NCBI GenBank assembly: GCA_963978905.1
Contig: OZ022259.1
Coordinates: 16,714,068-16,778,067, forward strand
Length of the DNA: 64,000 bases
Direction: 5' to 3'
Origin: Trichostrongylus colubriformis
Taxonomy: Eukaryota > Nematoda > Chromadorea > Rhabditida > Trichostrongylidae
Below the pieces are notes generated by a model, which saw only the letters and a program-made list of their open reading frames with translations, made no database searches and was not told the DNA's origin. The translations under genes and the position numbers were made by a program. Position 1 is the first letter of the stretch. Every line of letters starts with the position of its first letter. Positions 1 to 9,975 of the stretch are shown here, piece by piece.

Positions 1-966
1 AGTGCGCTTCAAGGGCCAAAGATCCCGTCAAAGCCGAACTACATTCCTGGCCGAAACCAAACGCTCCATGGATCCGCGTTCAAGCTGATTTAGCAGGACT
101 CGTGAATGGACGATTCTATCTGATACTCTTGGATGCGTATTTCAAATGGCATGAAATCGTCTAGCTGTCATCAATATCTTCCACGGCTAATATTCAAGTG
201 ATGAAGAGCTTTTCGCCTAATTCGGGAATCCGACAACTCTTGTCACGGACAACGACGCAGTTCACATCTTCGCAATTCGCCTTGTTCTGCCGTTCCCGAG
301 GAATCACACACATCCGTACGGCGAGCCATCCACAGAGCAATGGACAAGGTGAGCGCTTCGTGGATACCTTCAAGCGAGGACTCGCCGAATTGAAGGGGGA
401 GGAACCGACAGTTGACGCTCTACAGACGCTCTTGATGGCTTATCGCTCCACTCCATGTCCGTCTGCACCGGACCAGCGTTCACCTGCCGAAGCCATCCTT
501 GGACGCCGATTACGAGCCGAACTCGAATTGCTGCTATTTCAAGAAGACGTCACTAAAGGGACACGAGACCTCAAAATGGAAACAATTTGATTGCCAACAT
601 GGAGCACGACACCGCAACTTCGAGCGTAACCACACCGTCTGCGCCAAGGACTACAGAGGACGAGAGCAGTCTTGGACTCCAGGTGTCATCGTTCGACGGG
701 TTGGAAACACCATCTACATCGTGCAATGCGGAAATCTGCTATGGACTGGATACGTTGATCAGCTGCGACCCAGAAGCGACACAACTGTAACGACAACAGT
801 AAATACACTTCTGGATGTGTCTGATCTGCCACTCTTCGATTCTGTGAACAACGACCGTGCACCGCGGAAGACCCCAACCGGTCCACCACGACGATCGCAG
901 CACAATCGACGACAGCCGCGCCGACTCCCACTGGACCCCAGAAGGTCCCGATACGATACATCTTAA
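1..966 (+). pseudogene. Ty3/gypsy integrase and pol C-terminus, decayed
   Basis: This is the 3' end of a retrotransposon pol gene that begins outside the window. The first 165 bases encode part of an integrase core in one frame, interrupted by frameshifts and stops. Positions 198-587 stay open and contain the end of the core (around GQGERFVDTFKRGLAEL, then a PAEAILGRRLR segment), as in K02A2.6-like gypsy integrases of nematodes. A different frame (about 640-963) carries the small C-terminal barrel-like region with PGVIVRRVGN and GYVDQLRP, followed by an Arg/Pro-rich tail. The frame changes show it is not functional. Family assignment rests on motif recognition only. Confidence 0.8.
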
Positions 967-976
967 ACAGGGGAGG

Positions 977-1132
977 TGTTGTAGGACCTCTCAATGATCT
1001 TATCCAAAGCATTCTTCGGTAGCGTTCGATCTGTGACCCTCGCGGCTTTGTGCATGGTAAGAAAGTTCATTACTTCAATAAATTTTCTCGTCTACTGGTG
1101 TTCTACGGTAGCCAACTCCAATATCTACAACA
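977..1132 (+). repeat. 3' LTR (156 bp) of the upstream gypsy fragment
   Basis: A purine run (aaacaggggagg, 965-976) directly precedes TGTTGTAG, and the block closes with the exact inverse CTACAACA at 1125-1132. These are the expected polypurine tract and TG...CA ends of a short LTR. An AATAAA signal lies at about 1078-1083. The 5' partner LTR is outside the window, so identity and age cannot be judged. Confidence 0.75.
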
Positions 1133-1199
1133 TGCTTATTGTTTGTTGTTTGTTTGTTTGTATATGTTACAACTCCACGAACTCCTAAAGTTGTTACAG

Positions 1200-4100
1200 C
1201 AAAGAAGCAAGTTCCCACAACAGTTGCTACTACAGCGAAGAAAGACATCGCAACAACCATCCCTAGCACGAGTACGTATAGGCTGTGTGACGTATTAATA
1301 GCAAATCGTATTAATAGTTTTCAAGACATAAATGTCTAGACGCAGTTATTGTGGCTTATGTATAGTAGGGTCTCTGTCTGTCCGTGTAAATTTATATTTC
1401 GCGTCACAGCATTGATGGGATTTTGAATTTCACAAGTGATGCATGGTCTGGTAAGGAGACATAAGTAGTGAGCGATCGGATGTGATAGCAGCTGACAAGG
1501 GCTGATAAGTAGCCTAGTGAGGCGAGCGTATCAAATTCGTTAAGCTTTTCGGGTTGGGTGGGTGTTGACACTCATGGATGCTATGTGGGATTGTACGGGA
1601 ACATTAATTGTGGATGATCCGGGCTTATAATAGCTGATGAAAACTGATAAGAGACGGTTATTTTTAGACGTCACCATAACCGTTGTGCTTTTTGCGTTGG
1701 CCGTAGAGCGTTGATACACTTAAGTGTTTTAAGGTGGTACGGAGACAGCAATTGTATGTGTATGTGTGACCATTAAGAGAGAAAAGTCGCGCGATCGCGT
1801 TTGACGCGCGACGAAATCGTGCGAGACAGGGTTTTCGCCACTTTCAGCATACTATAGCTGAGCCTTGAAGCAATTACGCCTAGAAGGCGTAGAGCACCGT
1901 CATTGTTCTAGGACCCATCCAGTACGGCGCGCAGGGCTCTCACAATCTCGTCGTGCAGCACACGCGGTCACGCGAATTTTCTCTCCTAATGGCATACACC
2001 CGTGGTATTAGCGCAATACTGTGCGATAGTTGGTTTGGCCCAGCATAAATACTTATTGTTAGGTGCAACTCCACAAGTTCCCGCAACAGTTCTTACTACA
2101 ACGGAAGTCACCACAGCGACCAGCTTTAGCACGAGTAAGTGTTAGCCGCATGACATTGTGTTATTGGTTATTTACGATATTATAAATGTCTAGGCACAGT
2201 TACTGTGGATGTGGAGGATCTCACGAGCACCACCTCCAATCCAACAATCACTGGTCAGTAATTTGAATGAATTATCAATCTCTCTTTCTATTAGGTCTGT
2301 GCAGAATAAATGGCCAAAACGGAACACTTTTTTCAAAACGCCATAACTTCGCTCAGACACAACTTTATTTGTCGAAATAAAAACCATTCGAATCTACACA
2401 ACCTTGCCAACGATCTGGTAAAGAAAATATGCCATCAATCAAATTCAGGATTGCGAAAATTAATGAAGTCAACGATGGCATTTTCAACATGCATCGTTTC
2501 GCCGAACTCTTTCTGACCCAGGTTTGCATCGAGAACCGGGAAAAAGTGGTAATTCGTCAGAGATAGGTCTGAGGAAGAAGGGGGGTGAGGGAGAGTCTCG
2601 ATCAGTTTCTGCCGGGTGACTTGCGAACTGTGGGGTTTTGCGTTGTTTTGCGCACCCAGTAAAAAATGATGCAGTTAGGCATCGAGCCTCTCCCTCACCC
2701 CCCTCCCCCTTATTCCCCAGACATATGCCTGACGGATTACCACTTTTTCCGGGTTCCCGATGCAAACCTGCGGCAGAAAAATTATGCACGGTAAAAATGC
2801 CATTTTTGACTTTATTGATTCTAGCAATCCAAAATTTGATCATGGTGACATATTTTCTTCAACAGATCATTGGCGAAATTCCGTAGATTCGAATGGTTCT
2901 TATTTCAACAAGTAAACTTGTGTCTGAGCGAAGTTATGGCCAGTTATGCTTTGGCCATTTATTCTGCACAGACCTAATAGAAGGTGTGCCTTTAAGTCCA
3001 CAGTGAATTAGCAATCAATCAAAATCCGCTATAAGAAAATGTAAGCCTGAATTCAGGTTCTTCCACACTTGGTTACACGGATACCAGTAATGTTGGAGGA
3101 GTTACAGGTACGAAATAACTATGTCTGATTTGCGCCCATCTATTCAGCCACTGTCTCTGAGGGAAAACGAAACTGTGGAATCGCAGTCCTGTGTTATATG
3201 ACTAAGAAAATCTTTAAGATAAAATTCAAACTCCCAATAGCTTTTGAGCTCTCGATTCCAGCTAAAAAATGGAGACTTGACGAAGATCTCCGTATCACAT
3301 CTAAAGTTTAGAAGTGGTAGAGATGGGCGATCCAAAAGGCAGAGCTACCGCTGATTTTGGGATGTGGATGTGTTTACCGGCGTGTTGTGTCATATTGATC
3401 GGAGTCATGCGTAACTATAATGCCGTAACCAACTGTCATACCATAACGTATCATAAATGAAATGTACCGATACGTACAGATAGCTACGTCTCTGAAAATG
3501 CTTATGAGACAACAGTAGCCTCCTTGTCCCATCTCTGCTCAGGCGACGAGAGAGTAAACGAAAAAAAGACCGCACGGCACGCCCTGATCCCAAGCTCACA
3601 GGGCATACATTACAAGAATTTGAAAGTTTGAGCGCGACGGTAGAATTTTGAGGGCGTGTGTCAGGACGCTTGAACTGGGTCACCACACCACCCGAACTGG
3701 GCCACCGCGCGCGCGACGAGCGCCTTGTCATTCCCCTTGTAAATTGGCCGACGATATGGGCACGTCCGCCGGGTCCCGCATAACTTGCTCCAGTTCGAGT
3801 GTCTTGTCGCACACTTCTGAACATCAAAGCAGAGATCTCTGATTGCTAGAGCAGGCTATTCCGTGGAGCGGTAACGAAGTACCTAGCATAAACTTCGAAC
3901 CTCGGCCTTCACCATCAGAGCCCTGCCGGTACCGCTACGCAGTTTTCATGAGGCTTGTAGTACAGGTTGCGCCACCTATCACAACCCTCTGCAACTTCGC
4001 TCCCGGAACTGGTCAGCAGATTTGAAGAGCACAATCAAGATCACCGTTCAAAACTGCATTACGCCCTATAAACTCTTCCCGAATGGCCACGGTGATCTGG

Positions 4101-5238
4101 AAGCCTCCCTTGTTGTCGATCCCACTTCTTTTTGTACTTTTGCCTCTTTCCCCTTAATTTTTATGCTTTTACTGCGGTGCTGTCGCATTGAGGGGAGTGC
4201 ATATGAAAAGCTGCACATCTACGCTTCTTGGAGGGATCTATGAGGGGCAATCTGCACACATATACAGGGGGTACCAAAAAAAGTAATTTTGTCTCCTCCA
4301 CATTCACCCCACTTTAGTCAAACTACAGCAAATTCTGTTAAGATATTTTCATCCCCAGATTCAAGAGCAGACCTCACTCTATCACTATACTCCGTGACAG
4401 CCTTCTGCACGAGCAGGAACGAGAGCGAGGAAAGAGTGAACAAGATGTGTCACCTCAACTGGGCAAAATCCGAAACTTCGTCGCCCTTTTTCACAACCTT
4501 GTTAGAATCCGTTCACTCTGAGTACTTGAGGGGATTCATACTGGGTGATGTTCTTGAATATTCCGTTTTTTCCGGATTCCCAACGCCCTCCGTTTCCAAG
4601 AACCAGAACGTGCCATTACCACTGGAACCCCTCCGGGGGCTGGTTTGAGGCATGAAAAAGATACTTCGGATCATAGCAGCCTTGTCCAAGCAGCAAGGGC
4701 TCTGTGACTTCCATGATCCGAAGGGTTATTCCTTAGGAAGCTTCCCACAAAGAACCTACCATGGAACCTGGCTCCACTGTTTTGAGGGGACCTTGATACC
4801 GTGGGTGCTCTGAAGCCCGACTGCGCTACTTGAAGGTTCCATATTTCTATGAAAGTGAAAGTAGTGAGTCCCAGTTTGTTCCTGCTTTTAGAGGAACATT
4901 TCGGGAATATTTTGACCCAATACTTTTGTCTCCTTCGTTTCCCTATGTTTTGTATAATTGGCAGATGTGAGCCGTGGGCAAAATTACTTTTTTTGGCACC
5001 CCCTGTATATCTGCACACACAGGCGTATATTTTTGTCTGAGCTTCCCCCGCCTACGTCAGGTAAAAATATATTTCATAATAGGGAGCTCGGTCTCCTTTC
5101 ATTTCGATCACACCTTTCCTGCTTTTCTATGCTTTTTTGTTCTACTGGGTGAAAAATATATAAATACTGGGTGAAGAAGCCATCATTCAGGTACTCCGGA
5201 TACGACCAAAATTAGTCCCGCGACAACTGAAGCAAATG
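1200..5238 (+). CDS. Mucin-like Thr/Ser-rich protein, partial multi-exon gene
   Basis: I do not recognise a family. Five candidate exons share one architecture: each is flanked by AG/GT, starts and ends in phase 1, is a multiple of three long, and encodes Thr/Ser/Pro/Val-rich peptide. They are 1200-1271 (72 bp), 2063-2134 (72), 2194-2253 (60), 3057-3107 (51) and 5191-5238 (48). Samples are TTTEVTTATSFST and TSTTSNPTIT. Such low-complexity Thr-rich sequence is typical of O-glycosylated surface or secreted mucins. Exons 1 and 2 are duplicates. The 5' end is missing, since a gypsy LTR ends 68 bp upstream of the first exon. Introns hold a foldback element (2288-2980) and a MITE (4265-5005). A possible last exon with a membrane anchor is listed separately. 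Some exons may be decayed. Confidence 0.5.
2288..2980. mobile_element. Foldback element, about 690 bp
   Basis: The left end CTATTAGGTCTGTGCAGAAT recurs in inverse at the right end. Homology between the arms continues inward for some 250-300 bases with mismatches, including the Lys/Gly-rich centre around 2560-2720. There is no coding capacity. It lies in an intron of the mucin-like gene, between exons 2194-2253 and 3057-3107. It is a non-autonomous inverted-repeat element. Confidence 0.75.
3108..4262. other. Intronic stretch without recognised content
   Basis: I see no exon or named repeat here. The Arg-rich minus-strand frame at 3405-3827 has no family resemblance and overlaps a CG-repeat-rich patch near 3700. 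Confidence 0.4.
4265..5005. mobile_element. R1 MITE copy 1 (TA-flanked DNA element)
   Basis: The terminal inverted repeat begins CAGGGGGTACCAAAAAAAGT and the right end is its inverse (...TTTTTTTGGCACCCCCTG). TA dinucleotides flank both ends (4263-4264, 5006-5007), as with Tc1/mariner-type targets. There is no transposase. Closely similar copies lie at 32894-33630 and 58524-59257. Confidence 0.85.
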
Positions 5239-5487
5239 GTGAGATCTTTTAGACTGGGTATCAATCTTGCAATCGTACAATTGGGATTTAAATCGAATTT
5301 GCGAGGTTAAATGTCCCCAAATATCGGGCTCCGGAGGTCGAACAAAATCGGTTGCGTCAACCACCCACGATTTTTTTTTTTGAATTTTCGTCGAATCGCC
5401 GTCAGATTCCACAAGCGGCGGCACATCTATAAAAGGTTAAAGACGTGGCCAACATACCTCTTATAGCGGAAGCGTAAGAGCCTTAAA

Positions 5488-5890
5488 AACACCGGGAGCG
5501 GTAGATTTGGCAGATCGTGGGATGTGAAAGTAGAGGTGCTCGGCAGTGTGACAGTGGAGAAAGAGCGAACCAAAATGGCGAAAAACCCGAGAAATAAAGA
5601 TCCGAAAACCCCTACCTCTCTTTTGCAAGCCTCTACGTCACAGGTCGGTGGCAGATTGCAGACGAGCGAGAAGGTAAATCAACAGGCCACGGATGATGCC
5701 CCGTCCCCGCTGGCAACTCCCGTGGCGGATGAACGGCAGAACGACATGCCGTGCTGCGATATCGTGATAGGACCCGAGCTGCTGCTTTTCAATGCAAATT
5801 TTCTCACACATCACCTCTTTTAAAGAGGAAGGTTTGCTTCCAAAGAACAATCCCCCACGTATTTCTCCTCACCCCTCCCAGTGCCTTTGA
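5488..5890. repeat. R2 interspersed repeat, copy 1
   Basis: It shares the block gaaagtagaggtgctc and the later segment around ctgctgc...catttctcacac with copies near 31300-31680 and 41795-42180. Boundaries are approximate. No protein family is seen. Confidence 0.6.
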
Positions 5891-6397
5891 AAAAACGTAC
5901 ATCTAACCTGACCACCGTGCAGAGTGAAGTCGAGAAAAATTGAGAATATGAAGCGGGTGAGAGCGAAATGGATTTCTCGGGTAGGTTAATCGGGAGGGGG
6001 TCACGTTTGGGGTGTACTATAAGCTTTGTAATGATAGTTTCCTGCAAGCTTAGGATGTGTAGAAAATGGAACCTCCCCTGTCAACGAGTCTTGGCCCGAA
6101 CTGTACGTTTTATTGTGAGAACTGACTAAATCTCTCTGGGTGATATGTTTTTGTACACAAGCTTTTTGCCCTTCCCAATCTCAGATCTGGTAGGTCCCTC
6201 GATTTTGTAGTAGGAGGCTTCCTGCTTGTGAAACTCACAGGCAGCAAATGTAGCTTTTTCCAGCCGCTCCACAAGCCCAAAGAAGTTCCAGCGAGGACCT
6301 ATATTCCAGTAGAGAGGGTGAAACCGATTATTTTTGGTGAGTAACATTTTTTGGATGTTTCGAAACACATCATGCGAAACACATCAACTCATTTCAG

Positions 6398-6626
6398 GTT
6401 GTTCTTTGCGATTCTGGCCGCTGTAGCTGTGACGCTTATCTGCGTTGTCATTCCTATTCTATTACTTTTCGCCAATTCGAAATACAAAAGATTGAAACGA
6501 GAAGCAGCACAGAAGGCACAGCAGAGACCAAAGAGGCTAAAATCCGCAGAGTCCATGGGAAAATCGAAATCCGCAAAATCTGAGGGGAAGTCAAGACCAA
6601 TGACGATACCTACGACGAAGCTGTAA
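6398..6626 (+). CDS. Terminal exon: transmembrane anchor with basic tail
   Basis: After a clear acceptor (atttcag, ending at 6397) the frame encodes a strongly hydrophobic helix (FFAILAAVAVTLICVVIPIL), then about 45 residues rich in Lys, Arg and Ser (for example MGKSKSAKSEGKSR), then TAA. This fits the end of a type I membrane protein with a short cytoplasmic tail and could close the mucin-like gene upstream. However, this exon needs phase 2 while the visible Thr-rich exons end in phase 1, so at least one linking exon is missing from the model, or the genes are separate. Confidence 0.5.
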
Positions 6627-6861
6627 AAAAAAAGACTACAAGAAACTATCACGATCATATTATGCTATAATTGAGAAAAGATACGAACCGAATAAAATTT
6701 GTTGAAGAAACTCGCTTCGTGGCACCACGAAGGACTTGGATATTCAGTAGTGGGTTGGCATATTCATTACTAATGCACGTTGAACCAAAAAGACGGCGTG
6801 GAGCCTTGGAAAGGCTTTTTATAGTTCAGGGGGTTGAGAAACCCGCCCTTTGGACGCTATT

Positions 6862-6907
6862 GCGCGTGAACTTTTACTACATATACATGTAGTAAAAGTT
6901 CACGCGC
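6862..6907. repeat. Perfect 21-bp hairpin
   Basis: GCGCGTGAACTTTTACTACA continues one base further, is followed by a 4-nt loop (ATAC), and returns as its exact inverse. It sits at the outer edge of the mariner-derived foldback and is probably part of it. Confidence 0.8.
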
Positions 6908-7470
6908 AGCTGTAGGTATTATTGTCTTACATCTCCCGGATAAGCTTTTTCGGCAAAATAATTATATCAAAAGTCACTGTCATCTTCACTATCGAAAGTT
7001 TATTTGAGTGGCGTTAGATAGGGAAAGGAAAAGATGATATCCGATGGAGCAAGACCAGGGTTATAATGTGGATGGGGCAGCACTTCCCATTCAAGCTCGA
7101 GAATTTTGTGGAGAGCCACTTTTTCAGTGTATGGGAAGACTCGCCAAAAAAATTGACTCGCCAAAAAATTCTCGAGCTTGAATGGGAAGGGCTGCCCCAT
7201 CCACCTTATAGCCCTGATCTTGCTCCATCAGACTATTATCTTTTCCTTTCCCTATCTAACCCCATTCAAAGAAAAACTTTCGATAATGAAGATGACATTG
7301 ACCTTAATAAATTAATTTTGCCGAAAAAGGTTATCCGGAAGATGAAAGACATAATACCTAGAGATGCGTGTGGACTTGTACTACATGTATATGTACAGAG
7401 AATTGCTGGAAAGCAGTTTGGAGGGAAGAAAGCACGTTTCTAAAAAACGAAAGAATTTTCCCTACAACCT
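6862..7470. mobile_element. Foldback element from a mariner transposase 3' end, copy 1
   Basis: Two arms (about 6905-7135 and 7160-7400) are inverse copies of each other. Read rightward, 7165-7443 encodes the C-terminal part of a mariner transposase, including YSPDLAPSDYYLFLSL, which holds the last catalytic Asp of the DD34D triad. The N-terminal DNA-binding part and the first two catalytic Asp are absent. The left arm is the same gene end in reverse. The element is therefore a head-to-head duplicate of a truncated transposase gene and is inactive. Confidence 0.75.
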
Positions 7471-7839
7471 ATAAAAACCTAATGAAATTATACTCGACGT
7501 CCTGGTAAGGCGTAGTCAGTGCACAGTAACAAAAAGCCAGCCACCGTAACCTATACACTAAGCGAAATTGCTCCATCGCGGTATCTTGAAGCTCTTTACC
7601 ATTGCTTTAGGCTTGAGCCGCATGCAGTGGTCCACCAACAGTGGGAGATAGGCCAGCAGCACCACCTTGGTTTGACCGCTCCACCCCCGACTGTAATGCG
7701 AAAGACGCGAAAACTCATTCGCGACAATTAACAGTGAAAAAGTCTCTTCTTGGTTTTTTTTTTTTGATTTTTGCATAGCTGCTGATTATCGCCGCAGTCC
7801 GCGATGCGAAAGTTACCAGTACTAGGATCCTAAGTTATG

Positions 7840-8785
7840 GGCAAAAGCTTCGGTATAGGACGGGACTCGAACCCGCACTTCATGCTTTCCGGGCATATGT
7901 GCTAATCAATTACACTACCGACACCCCTTTCACCTTAGCTCACCTTCTAAATAATATATGTATTTACCTACCATAACCTATCAGCACTCACACGTATAAC
8001 TGTTGAGCCGGTTGGCCAGTATCGGCATCGAACCGTGAAGCTAAAAGCTTGAGTAGTTACTGATTTTGATATTTTTGATTTCAAAATATCAGTACATATA
8101 GTATATCAGTATCAATAGAGTATATCAAAATCAGTATTTACTCAGGTTTTCACCTTCACGATACTGACCAACCGGCCCAACACGTAATGCGTGTGAGTGC
8201 TTATAAGCTATGGTAAAATATACCATTCAGAGGCTGAGTTAGGCCGCGTTCATACCTTGAGCACCGACGCCGTCTTCGCCGGTGCCGGCGTCAAACTCAC
8301 GCAATCATTTGCCCGCCGCCGATGACGCGTCCATAAATAATGCGCAGCGTTTGGAAAATTCTTAACCCAATCACACTACAGTATGGTGACTGTGGCCGCT
8401 TCGAATCTTGGTGCTGTGTCAATACACGAAGCGGCCACGATCACCATATTGGCACAGCGCCAAGATTCGAAGCGGCCACAATTTCAATACTGTAGTGTGA
8501 CTGGGTCAAGACTTTTGCAAACGCTGCGCATTATCTATGGACGCCGTCGTTGGCGGCGGGTAAATGGTTGCGTGAGTTTGACGCCGTCGCCGTCGGTGAC
8601 AGCGTCGAATTGACGTCGGTGTCGGAGTCAGTTTGACGCCGGCACCGGTGGCGACGGCGTCAGTGCGCAAAGTAGGAACGCGGCCTCAGGGTGAAGGGGG
8701 TGTCTGTAGCGTAATGGATTAGCACATATGCACGGAAAGCATGAAGTACCGTCCGACAGCGAAACTTTTGCTCATAATTCAGCAT
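7840..8785. mobile_element. Large palindrome with tRNA-like termini
   Basis: The left arm (7840-8110) and the right arm (8120-8240 plus 8686-8785) are inverse copies, interrupted by a nested MITE. On the minus strand the outer left arm (7856-7925) resembles a tRNA: a perfect B box GGTTCGAGTCC, an A-box-like GATTAGCACATATG, and a plausible anticodon stem. The right arm carries the same sequence in + orientation, but its T-loop part is worn. It is best read as a tRNA-derived SINE duplicated in inverse, not a working tRNA. Confidence 0.65.
8242..8685. mobile_element. GGCCGCGTTC MITE, nested copy
   Basis: It starts GGCCGCGTTCATACCTTGAG and ends with the inverse (...GTAGGAACGCGGCC). TTA on the left and TCA on the right look like a worn 3-bp target duplication. 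An inner inverted repeat around 8365-8510 includes gcttcgaatcttgg in both orientations. It is the same family as 30389-30722 and 59697-59826. Confidence 0.75.
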
Positions 8786-9240
8786 TCTGGTAGTATCTCT
8801 TCTTGGTCGTTAAATTCCGTTCTTTCTAAACTGCGGCAGTATGTAGCATCTCTACTTTATGCCCAACAATTGAATAAATCAGCCTTCGCGGTGCCTTGAA
8901 GTATCGCTGGAATTGCTACAGTATTTGGATATAGCGTGAAAAACGAAACGACCTACTACCCTTCCAATAAGAAACAGAACATATCATCCTAATAAGAAGC
9001 AAGAAATGGGTCTGTGAGGGACGATATTTTGCCCCCACCTTGAATGGCTTCTTTGACTTCATAGTTCATTACTTATTTTCAGCGAACATCTCAATTTCCC
9101 GTCATTGCGCCTGACGTCATATAGGAAAGTACCCATAACTCAGAAGATAAGCTCATCGAAGATCCCACTTCACAGTGTAGCGACAAACCCAGTTACTGCA
9201 TACATCAGCAGCGAATGAAAGTCATTTTTTCCTTTTCTCA
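8786..9240. other. No recognised content
   Basis: I found no exon or repeat that I can name in this stretch. Confidence 0.4.
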
Positions 9241-9658
9241 CTGTACTAGGTCGGTATACAAACTTTGCTTTTTTTTCAAAGTGAACAATTTTATTCCATA
9301 GTGATTAAGTATGGGTAGTATTGATAGTGGTGGAATCGACGTCTCTGCGGAGTTGTGGAATCGGCAGAAAAGTATGAGAGAGGTATCGACCAGAAGAAGT
9401 CTGTAAATTGCGTTTCTGTGGGAATGCGGAGTCTGTGTTTTGGCGTTATTATGAAATAGGCGGAAAAAGATGAAATACACATCGATCGGAGGAAGTGTGC
9501 AAATTGCGTTTTTGTGAAAATCCGGATTTGTGGAACATTCAGTTCTCTCATTATTCCAAATAGGCCCACGTAAATCGATACGTATACGAATCCGCACACT
9601 TCTCAATCCCGCATTTCCACAAAAACGCAAATTCCGCAATCCTCCCAATCGATGTACA
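9240..9658. repeat. Interspersed repeat with direct and inverted blocks, LTR-element target
   Basis: Segments around gtaaattgcgtttctgtggg and gcaaattgcgtttttgtg repeat directly, and a third version is inverted near 9615-9650. The inverted partner of the sequence at the insertion site (aagatgaaatacacatcgat, near 9467) shows that the LTR element cut this repeat at cgatgtaca. The remainder continues after 20013. Confidence 0.6.
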
Positions 9659-9959
9659 TGTCAGGTGTCAGCTCCTCCAGCCCATCATTCCTCAAGGACT
9701 CGTCATCATGCGCCGGTAGCCAATCAGGCGGTGCCACCTCGATCTGAGAGCCGGCCTGCGGGTACTTAAGCTGCTGCCATCCAGCAGTGGCAGTCATTCC
9801 CGGTCACCACCTCACCTCCTCACCTCCCCTTCTTCCCTCTCTTATGTAATCCTATAGTAATAAACATATATAGCCCATGTGTCTTGTACTACATCCTATA
9901 ACCTACCGCTACACCTACACCCCCTTCAGTGATAGGCCCGATCAACCTATTATCTGATA
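9659..9959 (+). repeat. 5' LTR (301 bp)
   Basis: It begins TGTCAG and ends CTGATA. By eye it is identical over its whole length to the 3' copy. An AATAAA signal lies at 9859-9864. It is followed directly by TGG, the usual start of a primer-binding site. Confidence 0.9.
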
Positions 9960-9975
9960 TGGAGGACCCAGGGAG
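9960..9975 (+). other. Candidate primer-binding site
   Basis: TGGAGGACCCAGGGAG abuts the 5' LTR, as tRNA-primed elements require. I could not match it to a particular tRNA 3' end. Confidence 0.55.

Noticed and set aside
3405..3827. 140-codon minus-strand gene
   Set aside because: The peptide is Arg/Ser-rich without any domain, lies over CG-repeat sequence, and has no splice or family support.
7066..7443. Intact mariner transposase gene
   Set aside because: Only the C-terminal part from about 7165 is mariner-like. The start of the frame is the inverse arm read backwards, and the first two catalytic Asp are missing.
7856..7925. Functional tRNA gene on the minus strand
   Set aside because: The B box is perfect and an anticodon stem can be drawn, but U33 is replaced, the acceptor stem has mismatches, and the sequence is repeated in inverse at 8700-8765. 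It is repeat-derived.
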